DNA of 64,000 nucleotides from NCBI RefSeq assembly GCF_009184895.1, contig NZ_WESE01000004.1, positions 434,001 through 498,000 of the forward strand, given 5' to 3'. Position 1 is the stretch's first letter, and the number at the start of each line of letters is the position of its first letter. The position numbers were made by a program, and so were the translations under genes. Origin of the DNA: Nostocoides sp. F2B08 (GTDB taxonomy: Bacteria; Actinomycetota; Actinomycetes; Actinomycetales; Dermatophilaceae). Positions 40,973-48,812 of the stretch are shown here, in pieces. The notes under the pieces were generated by a model that had not been told where the DNA came from, ran no database searches, and worked only from the letters and a program-made list of their open reading frames with translations.

Positions 40973-42163
40973 ATGATCACAGTCCAGAGCCTCACGGCCG
41001 ACGTCCTCGTCGTCGGGGCCGGCCTCGCCGGGCTGCACACCGCCACCCGCCTCGCCGAGCTCGGCCACGACGTCCTCCTCGCCGAGCGCCGCGCCGACCT
41101 CACCGCCGGCATCCGCACGACCGGCATCTTCGTGCGCAAGACCCTCGACGACTTCACGCTCCCGGAGGAGCACCTCGGCCCGCCCATCCGCCGGGCCGTG
41201 CTCTACCCGCCGTCGCTGCGTCGCCCGGTCGAGCTGGGCAGCGACCGGGACGAGTTCCGCGTCGCAGACATGCCCGGCCTGTATGCGTCGGTCGCCTCCT
41301 CCGCCCTCGCCGCCGGAGTGCGGATGCGGCTGCGCACCCGCTTCGTGCACCACGAGGACGGCGTCGCAGGGTTGGACGGACCCGACGCGCCGCTGTCCGT
41401 GCGGGCGCGGTTCGTCGTCGGCGCCGATGGCGCCCGCTCGCAGGTCGCGCGCCGGCTCGGGCTCGACGTCAACCGCCGGATGCTCGTCGGTGCCGAGGAG
41501 GTCTATGCGAGCACCGGGTTGGCGGGCGGGCCGCCGACGTTCCACTGCGTCCTCGACCCCACGCAGGCGCCGGGCTATCTCGCGTGGGTCGTCGACGACG
41601 GCGAGCACGTCCATGTCGGAGTCGCCGGATATCCCGACCGGTTCCCGCGCGGTCTCACCGAGGCACTCGCCCGGTTCCGGCGCAGCGCCCCCGGTCTGCC
41701 GCCTGACCTGCCTCCCGAGCCGCTGGAGCGACGCGGCGGGCCCATCCCCGTCGGCGGCGTGCTGCGCCGGATCGGCTGCAGTGCCGGGCTCCTCGTCGGC
41801 GACGCGGCGGGCGCGGTCTCACCCCTCACTGCAGGCGGACTCGACCCCTGCCTGCGCCTGTCCGACCACGCGGTCGCGGTCCTCGACGAGGCGCGGCGCA
41901 CCGGCAGCGCCGAGCCGCTGCGGCACTACGACGGAGCCGTCATGCGCAGCAACTTCCGCGGGCGCATCGCCCTGCGCTCGTGCCTCTCCAGCGTCCGCAC
42001 CCCGGCGCTCACCGAGACGGGCTTCAGCCTGCTGCGCACACCACCGGGCCGCGCCATCGCCCGGCGCATCCTCTTCGGCGACCGCTCGTTCCCCGACGTC
42101 GATGCCCCAGCCACCTCCGCTCCCGCCGATCCGAGCGGTTGTGTCATGGAGACACGCCGGTGA
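40973..42163 (+). CDS. FAD-dependent oxidoreductase (geranylgeranyl-reductase/PHBH-like)
   Basis: A 396-residue flavoprotein with the FAD motif [21 protein letters not shown] at residues 12-32 (20-residue core), then [19 protein letters not shown] and the second FAD motif [17 protein letters not shown]. The fold is that of the p-hydroxybenzoate-hydroxylase/geranylgeranyl-reductase group; substrate unknown. The last nine codons, including the stop, lie in the left arm of a type A palindrome, so that repeat supplies the C-terminus. A decayed relative of its 3' end is at 58.1 kb. It shares its promoter with the 34.1 kb ABC exporter. Confidence 0.85.
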   Translation: MITVQSLTADVLVVGAGLAGLHTATRLAELGHDVLLAERRADLTAGIRTTGIFVRKTLDDFTLPEEHLGPPIRRAVLYPPSLRRPVELGSDRDEFRVADMPGLYASVASSALAAGVRMRLRTRFVHHEDGVAGLDGPDAPLSVRARFVVGADGARSQVARRLGLDVNRRMLVGAEEVYASTGLAGGPPTFHCVLDPTQAPGYLAWVVDDGEHVHVGVAGYPDRFPRGLTEALARFRRSAPGLPPDLPPEPLERRGGPIPVGGVLRRIGCSAGLLVGDAAGAVSPLTAGGLDPCLRLSDHAVAVLDEARRTGSAEPLRHYDGAVMRSNFRGRIALRSCLSSVRTPALTETGFSLLRTPPGRAIARRILFGDRSFPDVDAPATSAPADPSGCVMETRR

Positions 42164-42199
42164 CGGTGGGGAGGATTCAGCGTGTCTCCATGACACAAC
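42138..42199. repeat. Palindromic element type A, copy 2
   Basis: Left arm 42138-42157 and right arm 42180-42199 are perfect 20-base inverse complements, and the loop is 22 bases. It overlaps the 3' end of the FAD oxidoreductase gene. The next gene is convergent. Confidence 0.9.
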
Positions 42200-42286
42200 G
42201 GCCTGGGGTGGGGGTGGCAACCAGCGACGCAGGTGCACCGAGAACGTGAGGCGAGCGCCGCATATCGAATGTGTCCTTCGGCATGG

Positions 42287-43828
42287 TCAGTCGACTCGCT
42301 GCAGCGGCTTGCTCGTCCACACGAACTGCTCGCCGACCCATCCGCGGAAACCGTCCGCGGTGAAGCGCAGCTCGCCGTCGTCGAGCGAGAAGCCGGCCTC
42401 GAAGTAGCGGTACGGCTCCGGCTCGCACCAGTACCCGCGCTCGACGGTGAAGGACGCGCGTCCCTCGTCGACGGTGAAGGACCCGACGCACACCGGGTCC
42501 TCCCGATCGGGGCGGCTCACCACGTATCGTCCGGTGTCCGTCAGTTCCAGGGTCAGGTTGGCGGCGAGGTCGGAAGCCCAGATCTCCAGCTCCTCGACCG
42601 AGCGGTCATCCAGCGAGCCGCCGGCGGCCGCTTCGAATTCGGCGACCATCGCCTCATGCAGCTCCTCGGTCTCCCAGGTCAAGTGGTAGGTGCCCGCCAG
42701 CGCCGCCTGGCCCTCGGTCGAGTCGTTCCTGAGCTCCGCGAGAACCGGGCAGTGCTCGAAGCCGAACCGCTCGCACTCGGCCGCGGTGAAGCCACGGGTC
42801 AAAGCCGACCGGCCGATTCGCAGCAGCTCCGCGGAGTCCGTCGTGACGACGATCAGGTTGCCGTCGCGCGGCGTGACGGCGAGGTGATGCTCGCCGACCC
42901 AGGCCACCCCCTGCAACGGACCGTGGTCGAGGGGCACTTCATGGCGCATCTCGCCGCTCTCGGTGTCCCAGACCCGCACCAGCCCGTCGTCGCCGCCAGT
43001 GGCCAGGCGAGACCCGGTCGGGTGCATCGCCGCCGCGCTGACCCGGCTGTCGTGGATGGTGAGCTTGGTGCGCAGGGGCTCGAGCGTGTCGGGGTCCAGC
43101 CAGTGCAGGGACCCGCCCGTGCCCTGCACCGCGAAGGTCCCGCCGGCGAGAAGCGCGCGGCCGTCGTCGACGTAGCCGAACAGACCCAGCGCCCAGGCTC
43201 CATCAAGGCCCTCCACATCGACCGTCTCGATCTCCCAGGTCTCCGTGGAGATGCGGAGGACCGTGTTGTCCCCGCTCGACACCAGCAGCTCGGCGGAGTC
43301 CGGGGTGAAGAGCAGGTCCCGACCCAGACCGGGAGCCGCATCCGCGAACAGCAGCGCGCCCGTCTCCGCGTCCCACACGACCACCGGTCCCTCACTGCTC
43401 ACGGCGGCGATCATCGACCCGTCGGGTGACCATCGAAGCGCCCTGTGGAAGAGGAAGAACGGCGGTTCGGGGAACTCGGAACACGCGGACATGTCCGGTC
43501 CTTCAGCTCGGGCGTGAACGGTGCACACCCCCGACAGTGCGACCACCTCAGCACCGGAGCCGACATCGCGCACCGACAGCCCTCCGAGCGTGAAGGGCAC
43601 CTCGCGTGGGTTGCCGATCCCGGTCTGCATGACGAACCTCGTCCCGTCGGGAGACAGCTCGACATCCTGGCCCACGAACCCCTCGACGATGCGTGCGGTC
43701 GCCCCGGACCCGACGTCCCATACATAGCCGGCGGAGACGGAGACCACCGTCCCGCCTCGGTCGAGGCGGGCGTCGGACGATGGACGCGTCCTCTTTGACT
43801 GCACCGGGGTGACCGAACCTCGCAGCAA
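42287..43828 (-). CDS. WD40-repeat protein with C-terminal lipocalin-like domain, probably 5'-truncated
   Basis: A 513-residue protein. Residues about 30-360 hold WD40/beta-propeller blades (LRWSPDGSMIAAVSSEGPVVVWD, LATGGDDGLVRVWDTESGE, each shown in part). A short LTRGFTAAECERFGFEHCP then resembles the end of the propeller of BTAD/NACHT-type regulators. The last 130 residues (GTYHLTWETEEL, ADGFRGWVGEQF) are lipocalin-like. The frame opens at a TTG directly after an in-frame TAG, with no ribosome binding site, and the propeller is entered mid-blade. The 5' part, perhaps with a regulator domain, is probably missing. Confidence 0.6.
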   Translation of the reverse strand: MLRGSVTPVQSKRTRPSSDARLDRGGTVVSVSAGYVWDVGSGATARIVEGFVGQDVELSPDGTRFVMQTGIGNPREVPFTLGGLSVRDVGSGAEVVALSGVCTVHARAEGPDMSACSEFPEPPFFLFHRALRWSPDGSMIAAVSSEGPVVVWDAETGALLFADAAPGLGRDLLFTPDSAELLVSSGDNTVLRISTETWEIETVDVEGLDGAWALGLFGYVDDGRALLAGGTFAVQGTGGSLHWLDPDTLEPLRTKLTIHDSRVSAAAMHPTGSRLATGGDDGLVRVWDTESGEMRHEVPLDHGPLQGVAWVGEHHLAVTPRDGNLIVVTTDSAELLRIGRSALTRGFTAAECERFGFEHCPVLAELRNDSTEGQAALAGTYHLTWETEELHEAMVAEFEAAAGGSLDDRSVEELEIWASDLAANLTLELTDTGRYVVSRPDREDPVCVGSFTVDEGRASFTVERGYWCEPEPYRYFEAGFSLDDGELRFTADGFRGWVGEQFVWTSKPLQRVD

Positions 43829-43914
43829 CTACGTCCGGTGCTGGTAGACGACTCGCGCCGAGAACGTGTGACCACGAAGCCGGCCACCGCTCGTCTCCCG
43901 ACGTCGACCAGCCC

Positions 43915-43975
43915 GACGAGGGATGGTGTCGGGCACGCTTCGGGCTCGAAAGCGTCACCGAAACCATCTCTCGTC
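43915..43975. repeat. Palindromic element type B, copy 2
   Basis: Arms of 18 bases at 43915-43932 and 43958-43975 with two mismatches; both begin GACGAG and contain GATGGT. It is followed by GAGGGTGAGGCGAGCACCGC, a tail also seen at other copies. It lies between the 5' ends of the truncated WD40 gene and the 3' end of lysG. Confidence 0.8.
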
Positions 43976-44051
43976 GCGTCGAGGGTGAGGCGAGCACCGC
44001 ATACAGCTGAAGTGCCGGGTGCACTCCCTCGCGAGATCGACGCCAAGGCGC

Positions 44052-44939
44052 TCAGATCAGGACGCGACGGGCCTCGGCGCGTACCTCCTCGGCGACGGCG
44101 TCGATGAGGCTCGAGCGCAGGTTCCACTGCTGCCAGTGCAGCGGCACGTCGAGGTGCCGGGCGGGTGCGAGGTCGACGAGCTCGCCCGACTCGAGCGCCG
44201 CGGCGGCGTGCGCGTCCGGGAGCATCGCCCAGCCGAGGCTGAGCCGGACGGCCACGGCGAAGTCCGCGGAGGCGGGGACGAAGTGTCGGGGCGGGTTCGC
44301 CGCTCGTCGGGAGATCCTGCGGTGGAATCGCGCCTGCACCGTGTCCTTGCGGTCGAGGTCGATCCGCGGCGCCCGGGCCAGCGCGTCCGCGGTGAGACCG
44401 TCGGGGAACCAGTGCGACGCATACCCCGGGGTCGCGCAGGCGCGATAGCGCATCCGGCCGAGCGGAGTCGAGACGCACCCGGCAACGGGGCTGGCGTTGC
44501 TCGTGAGGGCCGCCATGACGGACCCGGAGGCGAGCAGCTCCGCCGTGTGGTCCTGGTCGTCGCGGATCAGGTCGACGACGATGGACTCACGCGCGGCGAC
44601 CCGCGCCAGCGGCGGCAGGATCCACGTCGCGAGCGAGTCCGCGTTGACCGCGATGGGGATGGGCGTCGGCCTGTCGTCGGCGCGCTCGGCGCCGAGCTCG
44701 CGCAGGGTCTCCCGCTCCAGGAGCGCGAGCTGCTGCCCGAGGCGAAGCAGCGCCTCGCCGGCCTCGGTCGGACGCACCGGTTTGGAGCGCACGACGAGGA
44801 CGCGGCCCACGCGCTGTTCGAGCGCCTTGATGCGCTGGCTGACCGCACTCGGTGTCACGTGCAGACTGCGCGCCGCGGCGTCGAAGGTGCCGTCTGAGAC
44901 GACTGCGGACAGGGTCTGGATGAGCTCGGACGGAATCAT
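44052..44939 (-). CDS. lysG: LysR-family regulator LysG/ArgP
   Basis: A 295-residue LysR-type regulator. Residues 1-60 form the winged helix (FDAAARSLHVTPSAVSQRIKAL), the rest a two-lobed co-inducer domain. The divergent lysE neighbour identifies it as LysG (ArgP/IciA group), which senses Lys, Arg or His and switches on the exporter. ATG 44939 is preferred; GTG 44948 three codons upstream is possible. The 68-base gap to lysE must hold the operator. It includes TTAGCCATCATTAGTGAG on the minus strand, a run richer in A/T than the surroundings. Confidence 0.93.
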   Translation of the reverse strand: MIPSELIQTLSAVVSDGTFDAAARSLHVTPSAVSQRIKALEQRVGRVLVVRSKPVRPTEAGEALLRLGQQLALLERETLRELGAERADDRPTPIPIAVNADSLATWILPPLARVAARESIVVDLIRDDQDHTAELLASGSVMAALTSNASPVAGCVSTPLGRMRYRACATPGYASHWFPDGLTADALARAPRIDLDRKDTVQARFHRRISRRAANPPRHFVPASADFAVAVRLSLGWAMLPDAHAAAALESGELVDLAPARHLDVPLHWQQWNLRSSLIDAVAEEVRAEARRVLI

Positions 44940-45007
44940 CAATCTCACTAATGATGGCTAAGAAACCTGAACTGGATTAAGTACGGATGTGATCGTAGCG
45001 TCGCAGC

Positions 45008-45775
45008 ATGACCTCCGCACAGCTCCTCACCTCCGCCCTCGCCGGTCTCGGCCTCGGGCTCGGCCTCATCGTCGCCATCGGCGCCCAGAACGCGTTCGTC
45101 CTTCGGCAGGGCATCCGCGGTGAGCATGTGCTGCCCGTCGTTCTCATCTGCATCATCTCCGACGCCGTGCTCATCGTCGCGGGGGTCGCCGGCGCGGGCG
45201 CGCTCTTCACGGCAATGCCGTGGCTGGCCACCGCGGCCACGTGGGGCGGAGCAGCGTTCCTCATCTCGTATGCGGTGCTCGCCGCCCGCAGGGCCGTGCG
45301 CCGGCCCGAGGGGGCCGGGGCGGGGGCGAGCCTGGACCTCGACAGCTGCCCCGAGCCGGCGATGGGTGGCTACTCGGCCCCGGCGGCCGATGACCTGCCC
45401 GGATCGACGGCAACTCGAGTGGACGGCACGGGTTCGACCCTCGTGCGGGAGCGACCCGCTGCCACGGCCGGCGCAGGGAGCGCCGGTCGTCGGGCCGCCG
45501 TGCTGGGCACGGTGCTGGCACTGACCTGGCTCAACCCGCACGTCTACCTCGACGCGGTCGTTCTCCTCGGCTCCGTCGCCGCCACTCACGGCGAGGGGCG
45601 CTGGGCCTTCGCGGCCGGAGCGGTCCTCGGGAGCACGGTGTGGTTCTCCGCTCTCGGGGTCGCGTCGCGGGCCCTCGCGCCGGTGTTCGCCCGACCCGCG
45701 GCCTGGCGAGTCCTCGACGGAGTCATCGCCGTTGTCATGACGGCGATCGCCGTCGCGCTCGTCCTCACGCACTGA
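45008..45775 (+). CDS. lysE: LysE-type amino-acid exporter
   Basis: A 255-residue LysE/RhtB-family exporter with five or six helices. It opens with LGLGLIVAIGAQNAFVLRQG and has the signature LTWLNPHVYLDAVVLLG, both typical of lysine/arginine efflux proteins. A Gly/Ala-rich cytoplasmic loop (about 100-155) separates helix 3 from the second half, as in Corynebacterium LysE. It is divergent from lysG, which should activate it. The convergent eut operon end is 142 bases away, with a type B palindrome between. Confidence 0.93.
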   Translation: MTSAQLLTSALAGLGLGLGLIVAIGAQNAFVLRQGIRGEHVLPVVLICIISDAVLIVAGVAGAGALFTAMPWLATAATWGGAAFLISYAVLAARRAVRRPEGAGAGASLDLDSCPEPAMGGYSAPAADDLPGSTATRVDGTGSTLVRERPAATAGAGSAGRRAAVLGTVLALTWLNPHVYLDAVVLLGSVAATHGEGRWAFAAGAVLGSTVWFSALGVASRALAPVFARPAAWRVLDGVIAVVMTAIAVALVLTH

Positions 45776-45806
45776 GTACGCCCTCAGCACTGAGCACGCC
45801 CTCCCC

Positions 45807-45867
45807 GACGAGGGATGGTGTCAGGCACGATCCAGCCAAGGAAACGTGCGTGACACCATCCCTCGTC
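45807..45867. repeat. Palindromic element type B, copy 3 (best formed)
   Basis: Arms of 23 bases at 45807-45829 and 45845-45867 with one mismatch and a 15-base loop. It sits between the 3' ends of lysE and the last eut gene. The position between converging genes suits a bidirectional terminator, but there is no T-run. Confidence 0.85.
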
Positions 45868-45917
45868 GAGTCACGGTGCACCGGCGAGCAGCATCGACAC
45901 CGCGGCGGGGACGTCGG

Positions 45918-46271
45918 TCAGTGCCCGCGGCGTCTCATCGCCTTGTCGATGGCGGCCGTCAAGCCCTCCGGTTCCCGTCCGAGCTCGGCCACGACAGCCC
46001 GGCGAACCGCGGCCCTCAGCTCGTCCGGCGCCGGTGCCGGCGCGGCGCCGCCCGGCATGGGTGCGTCGGCCGCCCTGGAGGGAGCGGCCTGCTCCCGGAC
46101 GATCCGCACCCCGAGGTCCTCCGCGCGCTGGGCGGCCTCGTCGGTGACGACGTCACGCCCGCCGACGTGGACCGCGGAACCGGAGCGCGCGGCATCCTCG
46201 ACGTGGGTGCGGGTGATGAAGCGGCGTCGCCCTGCCCGGTCGGGCCGAGGCTGTGGGTCATTCGCGGCCAT
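45918..46271 (-). CDS. Small eut-operon protein with EutQ/EutT-N-like segment and encapsulation-peptide-like C-terminus
   Basis: A 117-residue protein that overlaps the preceding shell-protein gene by 14 bases. Residues about 17-60 (FITRTHVEDAARSG, VTDEAAQRAEDLGVRIV) resemble the short N-terminal element of EutQ and EutT. A Pro/Ala linker follows. The end, PDELRAAVRRAVVAELGRE, is an amphipathic helix of the kind that targets enzymes into microcompartments. It may therefore be a cargo or scaffold protein. ATG 46271 is the only start that keeps the module intact. Function unknown. Confidence 0.65.
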   Translation of the reverse strand: MAANDPQPRPDRAGRRRFITRTHVEDAARSGSAVHVGGRDVVTDEAAQRAEDLGVRIVREQAAPSRAADAPMPGGAAPAPAPDELRAAVRRAVVAELGREPEGLTAAIDKAMRRRGH

Positions 46272-46881
46272 CGATGGCCTCCAGTGCCGAGACGGCCGCG
46301 TTGCGCGCCGCGAGGATGTCCGCCTCGGTGCCGGCCATCCAGAGCCGGCCATAGACGCCGACCGAGGTGACATGCATGAGGTTGACCGCCGCCGCCTTCT
46401 CGGCCTCGTTGGCCGCGAGGTTGATGTAGGCCGCCGGAGTGCACTCCAGCACGAGCATGGTCTGCCCGGCGACGAGCATCATGCCCCGGGTGAAGCGGTT
46501 GAGCAGCTGGGACTGGTACGGGCTGACGTTGGTGATGACCTGCATCGAGGCGATCTGCGGCTTCTTGCGGGCGGCGACGTCGAGGTCGAGCTCGCGCAGC
46601 ACGGCCTCGCCGGCCTGCAGCACCTCGGCCTGGGACTCCGAGTGCAGCTCGAACATGCCGAACTGGCGCTCGACGATCTGCGCACCCGGGCGGGACATCG
46701 TCGCCTTGACGGCGACGTCGACCACCCGGAAGACATGGTTGCCGGGCGCCATCTCGACATAGAGCGCGGCCATCCCCTCGATTGGGAGGTCACCCTGCGT
46801 CACGGTCCCGACGAAGGAGGCGTACTGCGGCTGCATCCTGTCGAGATAGCAGTAGGCCCGCAGCTCGAACTCATCGGCCAT
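46258..46881 (-). CDS. Tandem-BMC (trimer-forming) microcompartment shell protein
   Basis: A 207-residue protein that seems to hold two BMC folds. The first spans about 35-95 (GMAALYVEMAPGNHVFRVVD, FGMFELHSESQAEVLQAGEA) and the second about 135-205 (QTMLVLECTPAAYINLA, VGVYGRLWMAGTEADI). It is distinct from the EutL in the same operon, so the shell would have two trimeric building blocks. Start ATG 46881 has AAGGAGAAG upstream. It lies 60 bases after eutJ and overlaps the next gene. Confidence 0.7.
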   Translation of the reverse strand: MADEFELRAYCYLDRMQPQYASFVGTVTQGDLPIEGMAALYVEMAPGNHVFRVVDVAVKATMSRPGAQIVERQFGMFELHSESQAEVLQAGEAVLRELDLDVAARKKPQIASMQVITNVSPYQSQLLNRFTRGMMLVAGQTMLVLECTPAAYINLAANEAEKAAAVNLMHVTSVGVYGRLWMAGTEADILAARNAAVSALEAIDGRE

Positions 46882-46941
46882 GGGAACTCTTCTCCTTGTC
46901 GGGGTCTGTCGGGCCGGGCACGTCAGGTGCCCGCCGGGGTT

Positions 46942-47793
46942 TCATCGGGAGACCGATCGGTAGCCCACCTCGAGGGCGGGGGCGGTGCGCGCGATGCCGA
47001 GCGGAGTGACGAACAGCGGCGCCACCGGGACCACCGCGTCGAGGCCGGACGCCTGTGACACCACCTCGGCGAAGCCGGGGAAGGCCGCGCTTCCGCCGAC
47101 GAGGTACACGCGCGGCGTGGGCCAGCCGCGGGTGTTGCTCGAGACGATGGAGGCGACCTTCTCCATCACGGGGCGGATGAGCGGGAAGAGCCGTGGCTGC
47201 TCGGCAGGGTCCTTCTTGATCCGCTCGGCCTCGTCGATGGGGATGCCGAGCGCGCCGGCGATGACCAGGGTGAGGTGCGTGCCGCCGGTGGGCTCGTCGG
47301 CCGTGTGGACCACCGTCCCGTCCTGCACGACCGCGATGCCGGTCGTGCCTCCGCCGATGTCGACGACGACTCCGTCGCGCAACCGGAGCACGGCGTTGGC
47401 TGCGCTCGGCTCGTCGACCAGTCCGGTGCACTCCATCCCCACCGACTCGATCACGTGGCGCACCGCCCGCACCGAGCCCGCCTCCACCCCCGGCGGGAAC
47501 GCTCCGTGTGAGCCCGGCAGCGCCACTCCGAGGCGCTCCTCCACCTGGTGTTTGAGCCGCTGCACGACATCGACCGCACCCACGAAGTCGGTGACGACGC
47601 CGTCGCGCACCACGTCCGCAGCCTCGTATGCGGCGGCCAACGGCCGGTCGTCGGCGTCCAGCGCCACGAGCGCGACATACGCCGTCCCGAGATCCACGCC
47701 GCCCTTGACCAGCACGGGAGGGGTGTCGAGCGGGGTCGGCACCATCGACGCGTCGAGAGCGGCCATGGCGTCGCGCAGCCTCGGAGCATCCAT
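46942..47793 (-). CDS. eutJ: Ethanolamine utilisation chaperonin-like protein EutJ
   Basis: A 283-residue member of the actin/Hsp70 ATPase fold. Visible are the phosphate loops GGVDLGTAYVALVAL and VVDIGGGTTGIAVVQDG, and the adenosine motif VYLVGGSAAFPG. EutJ is thought to assist folding or assembly of eut proteins; its exact job is unsettled. ATG 47793 shares a base with the eutQ stop (TGATG), so translation is coupled. Sixty bases separate it from the next shell gene. Confidence 0.9.
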   Translation of the reverse strand: MDAPRLRDAMAALDASMVPTPLDTPPVLVKGGVDLGTAYVALVALDADDRPLAAAYEAADVVRDGVVTDFVGAVDVVQRLKHQVEERLGVALPGSHGAFPPGVEAGSVRAVRHVIESVGMECTGLVDEPSAANAVLRLRDGVVVDIGGGTTGIAVVQDGTVVHTADEPTGGTHLTLVIAGALGIPIDEAERIKKDPAEQPRLFPLIRPVMEKVASIVSSNTRGWPTPRVYLVGGSAAFPGFAEVVSQASGLDAVVPVAPLFVTPLGIARTAPALEVGYRSVSR

Positions 47794-48335
47794 CACGAGC
47801 TCCAGTCGGCCGGGTAGGTCACGTAGAGGAACTTGGCCCATGACGGTGTGCCGAAGGTGATCGACGATCCCTTCGGCACCGCGATGACGTCGCCGGGACG
47901 CCCGATGGCCTGCTGGGTCGCGGTGGTGATGTGCAGCTCGCCCTCGATGACGTACTCGACCTCGTCGTAGTCCAGGGTCCACGGGAACGAGCCCGCCCGC
48001 AGGCTCATCACGCCCGCCGCCATCGGCATCCCGTGCTCCGAGGTCACCACGTCGAGCAGTCGCACGTCCATGTCCGGCCGGTGCAGGTCCACCGGGAATG
48101 GGTTCAGCGCCACCAGGTTCACCCCGGACACGTGCCGGAGTGGTGCGGGGCCGCCGCCCACCGACCCGTCGACGTCGCCCCGCTCGGCCGCCCGTTCGGT
48201 GATCCGGATCCCTCTGTCACTGGCCACATCCCGGGCCAGCGGTGTGACCAGATCTCCAGGCATGACGACGAGCTCGGTGTCGCCCCGGTGGGCGACGGCG
48301 AGCACATCGTCGGCGGTGTGGACCCGGCGACTCAC
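47793..48335 (-). CDS. eutQ: EutQ-type cupin
   Basis: A 180-residue protein. The first 45 residues hold the short element VMPGDLVTPLARDVASDRGI, shared in style with EutT. The remainder is a cupin (DYDEVEYVIEGELHI, RPGDVIAVPKGSSITFGTPS). EutQ has been reported to have acetate-kinase activity in Salmonella; whether that holds here is unknown. If so, it could stand in for the missing acetate branch. GTG 48335 has AGGA upstream. It is 35 bases after eutM and overlaps eutJ. Confidence 0.88.
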   Translation of the reverse strand: MSRRVHTADDVLAVAHRGDTELVVMPGDLVTPLARDVASDRGIRITERAAERGDVDGSVGGGPAPLRHVSGVNLVALNPFPVDLHRPDMDVRLLDVVTSEHGMPMAAGVMSLRAGSFPWTLDYDEVEYVIEGELHITTATQQAIGRPGDVIAVPKGSSITFGTPSWAKFLYVTYPADWSS

Positions 48336-48370
48336 CGCTGCGTCCTATTCCTCCTCGCGGACCAGCGGGT

Positions 48371-48685
48371 TCACTTCGACGCGGCTGAGGAGACGTCCGT
48401 GTTCTGCGCGGGAAGGATGAACTCCACGTCGCTGTGCGGGCGCGGGATCACGTGAACGCTGACTAGGTCACCGACGCGCTGCGCGGCGGCGGCGCCGGCG
48501 TCGGTGGCGGCCTTGACCGCCCCGACATCACCGCGGACCATCACGGTCACGTAGCCGCCGCCGATCTGCTCCTTGCCGATCAGGGTCACGTTCGCCGCCT
48601 TCACCATCGCGTCGGCGGCCTCGATCGAGCCGACGAGTCCGCGGGTCTCGATCATGCCGAGGGCGATCATCTGGGGGTTTGTCAC
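48371..48685 (-). CDS. eutM: Hexameric BMC shell protein (EutM/PduA type)
   Basis: A 104-residue single BMC domain: [40 protein letters not shown] and [18 protein letters not shown]. It forms the flat hexagonal tiles of the shell, and the pore loop would be near residues 37-41 (KEQIGG). A GTG start at 48685 with GAGAGGA upstream fits. There is a 127-base gap to eutE, which is long for this operon and may hold an internal promoter. Confidence 0.92.
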   Translation of the reverse strand: MTNPQMIALGMIETRGLVGSIEAADAMVKAANVTLIGKEQIGGGYVTVMVRGDVGAVKAATDAGAAAAQRVGDLVSVHVIPRPHSDVEFILPAQNTDVSSAASK

Positions 48686-48812
48686 TGGAGTGTCCTCTCA
48701 CTGTGGTGCTGCCGGGGTTGTGGGGTATGCGTCTGCTGGGTGGGCCGTCTCGTCACCGGTGGCCATCGCTCGCCGACCGGCGGCGCGGGCCCGCGAATGC
48801 CCTGACGTCCGG

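Noticed and set aside
45425-45450. A tRNA T-arm-like hairpin (CACGGGTTCGACCCTCGTG)
   Set aside because: It lies inside the lysE coding loop, and no acceptor, D or anticodon arm can be drawn around it.
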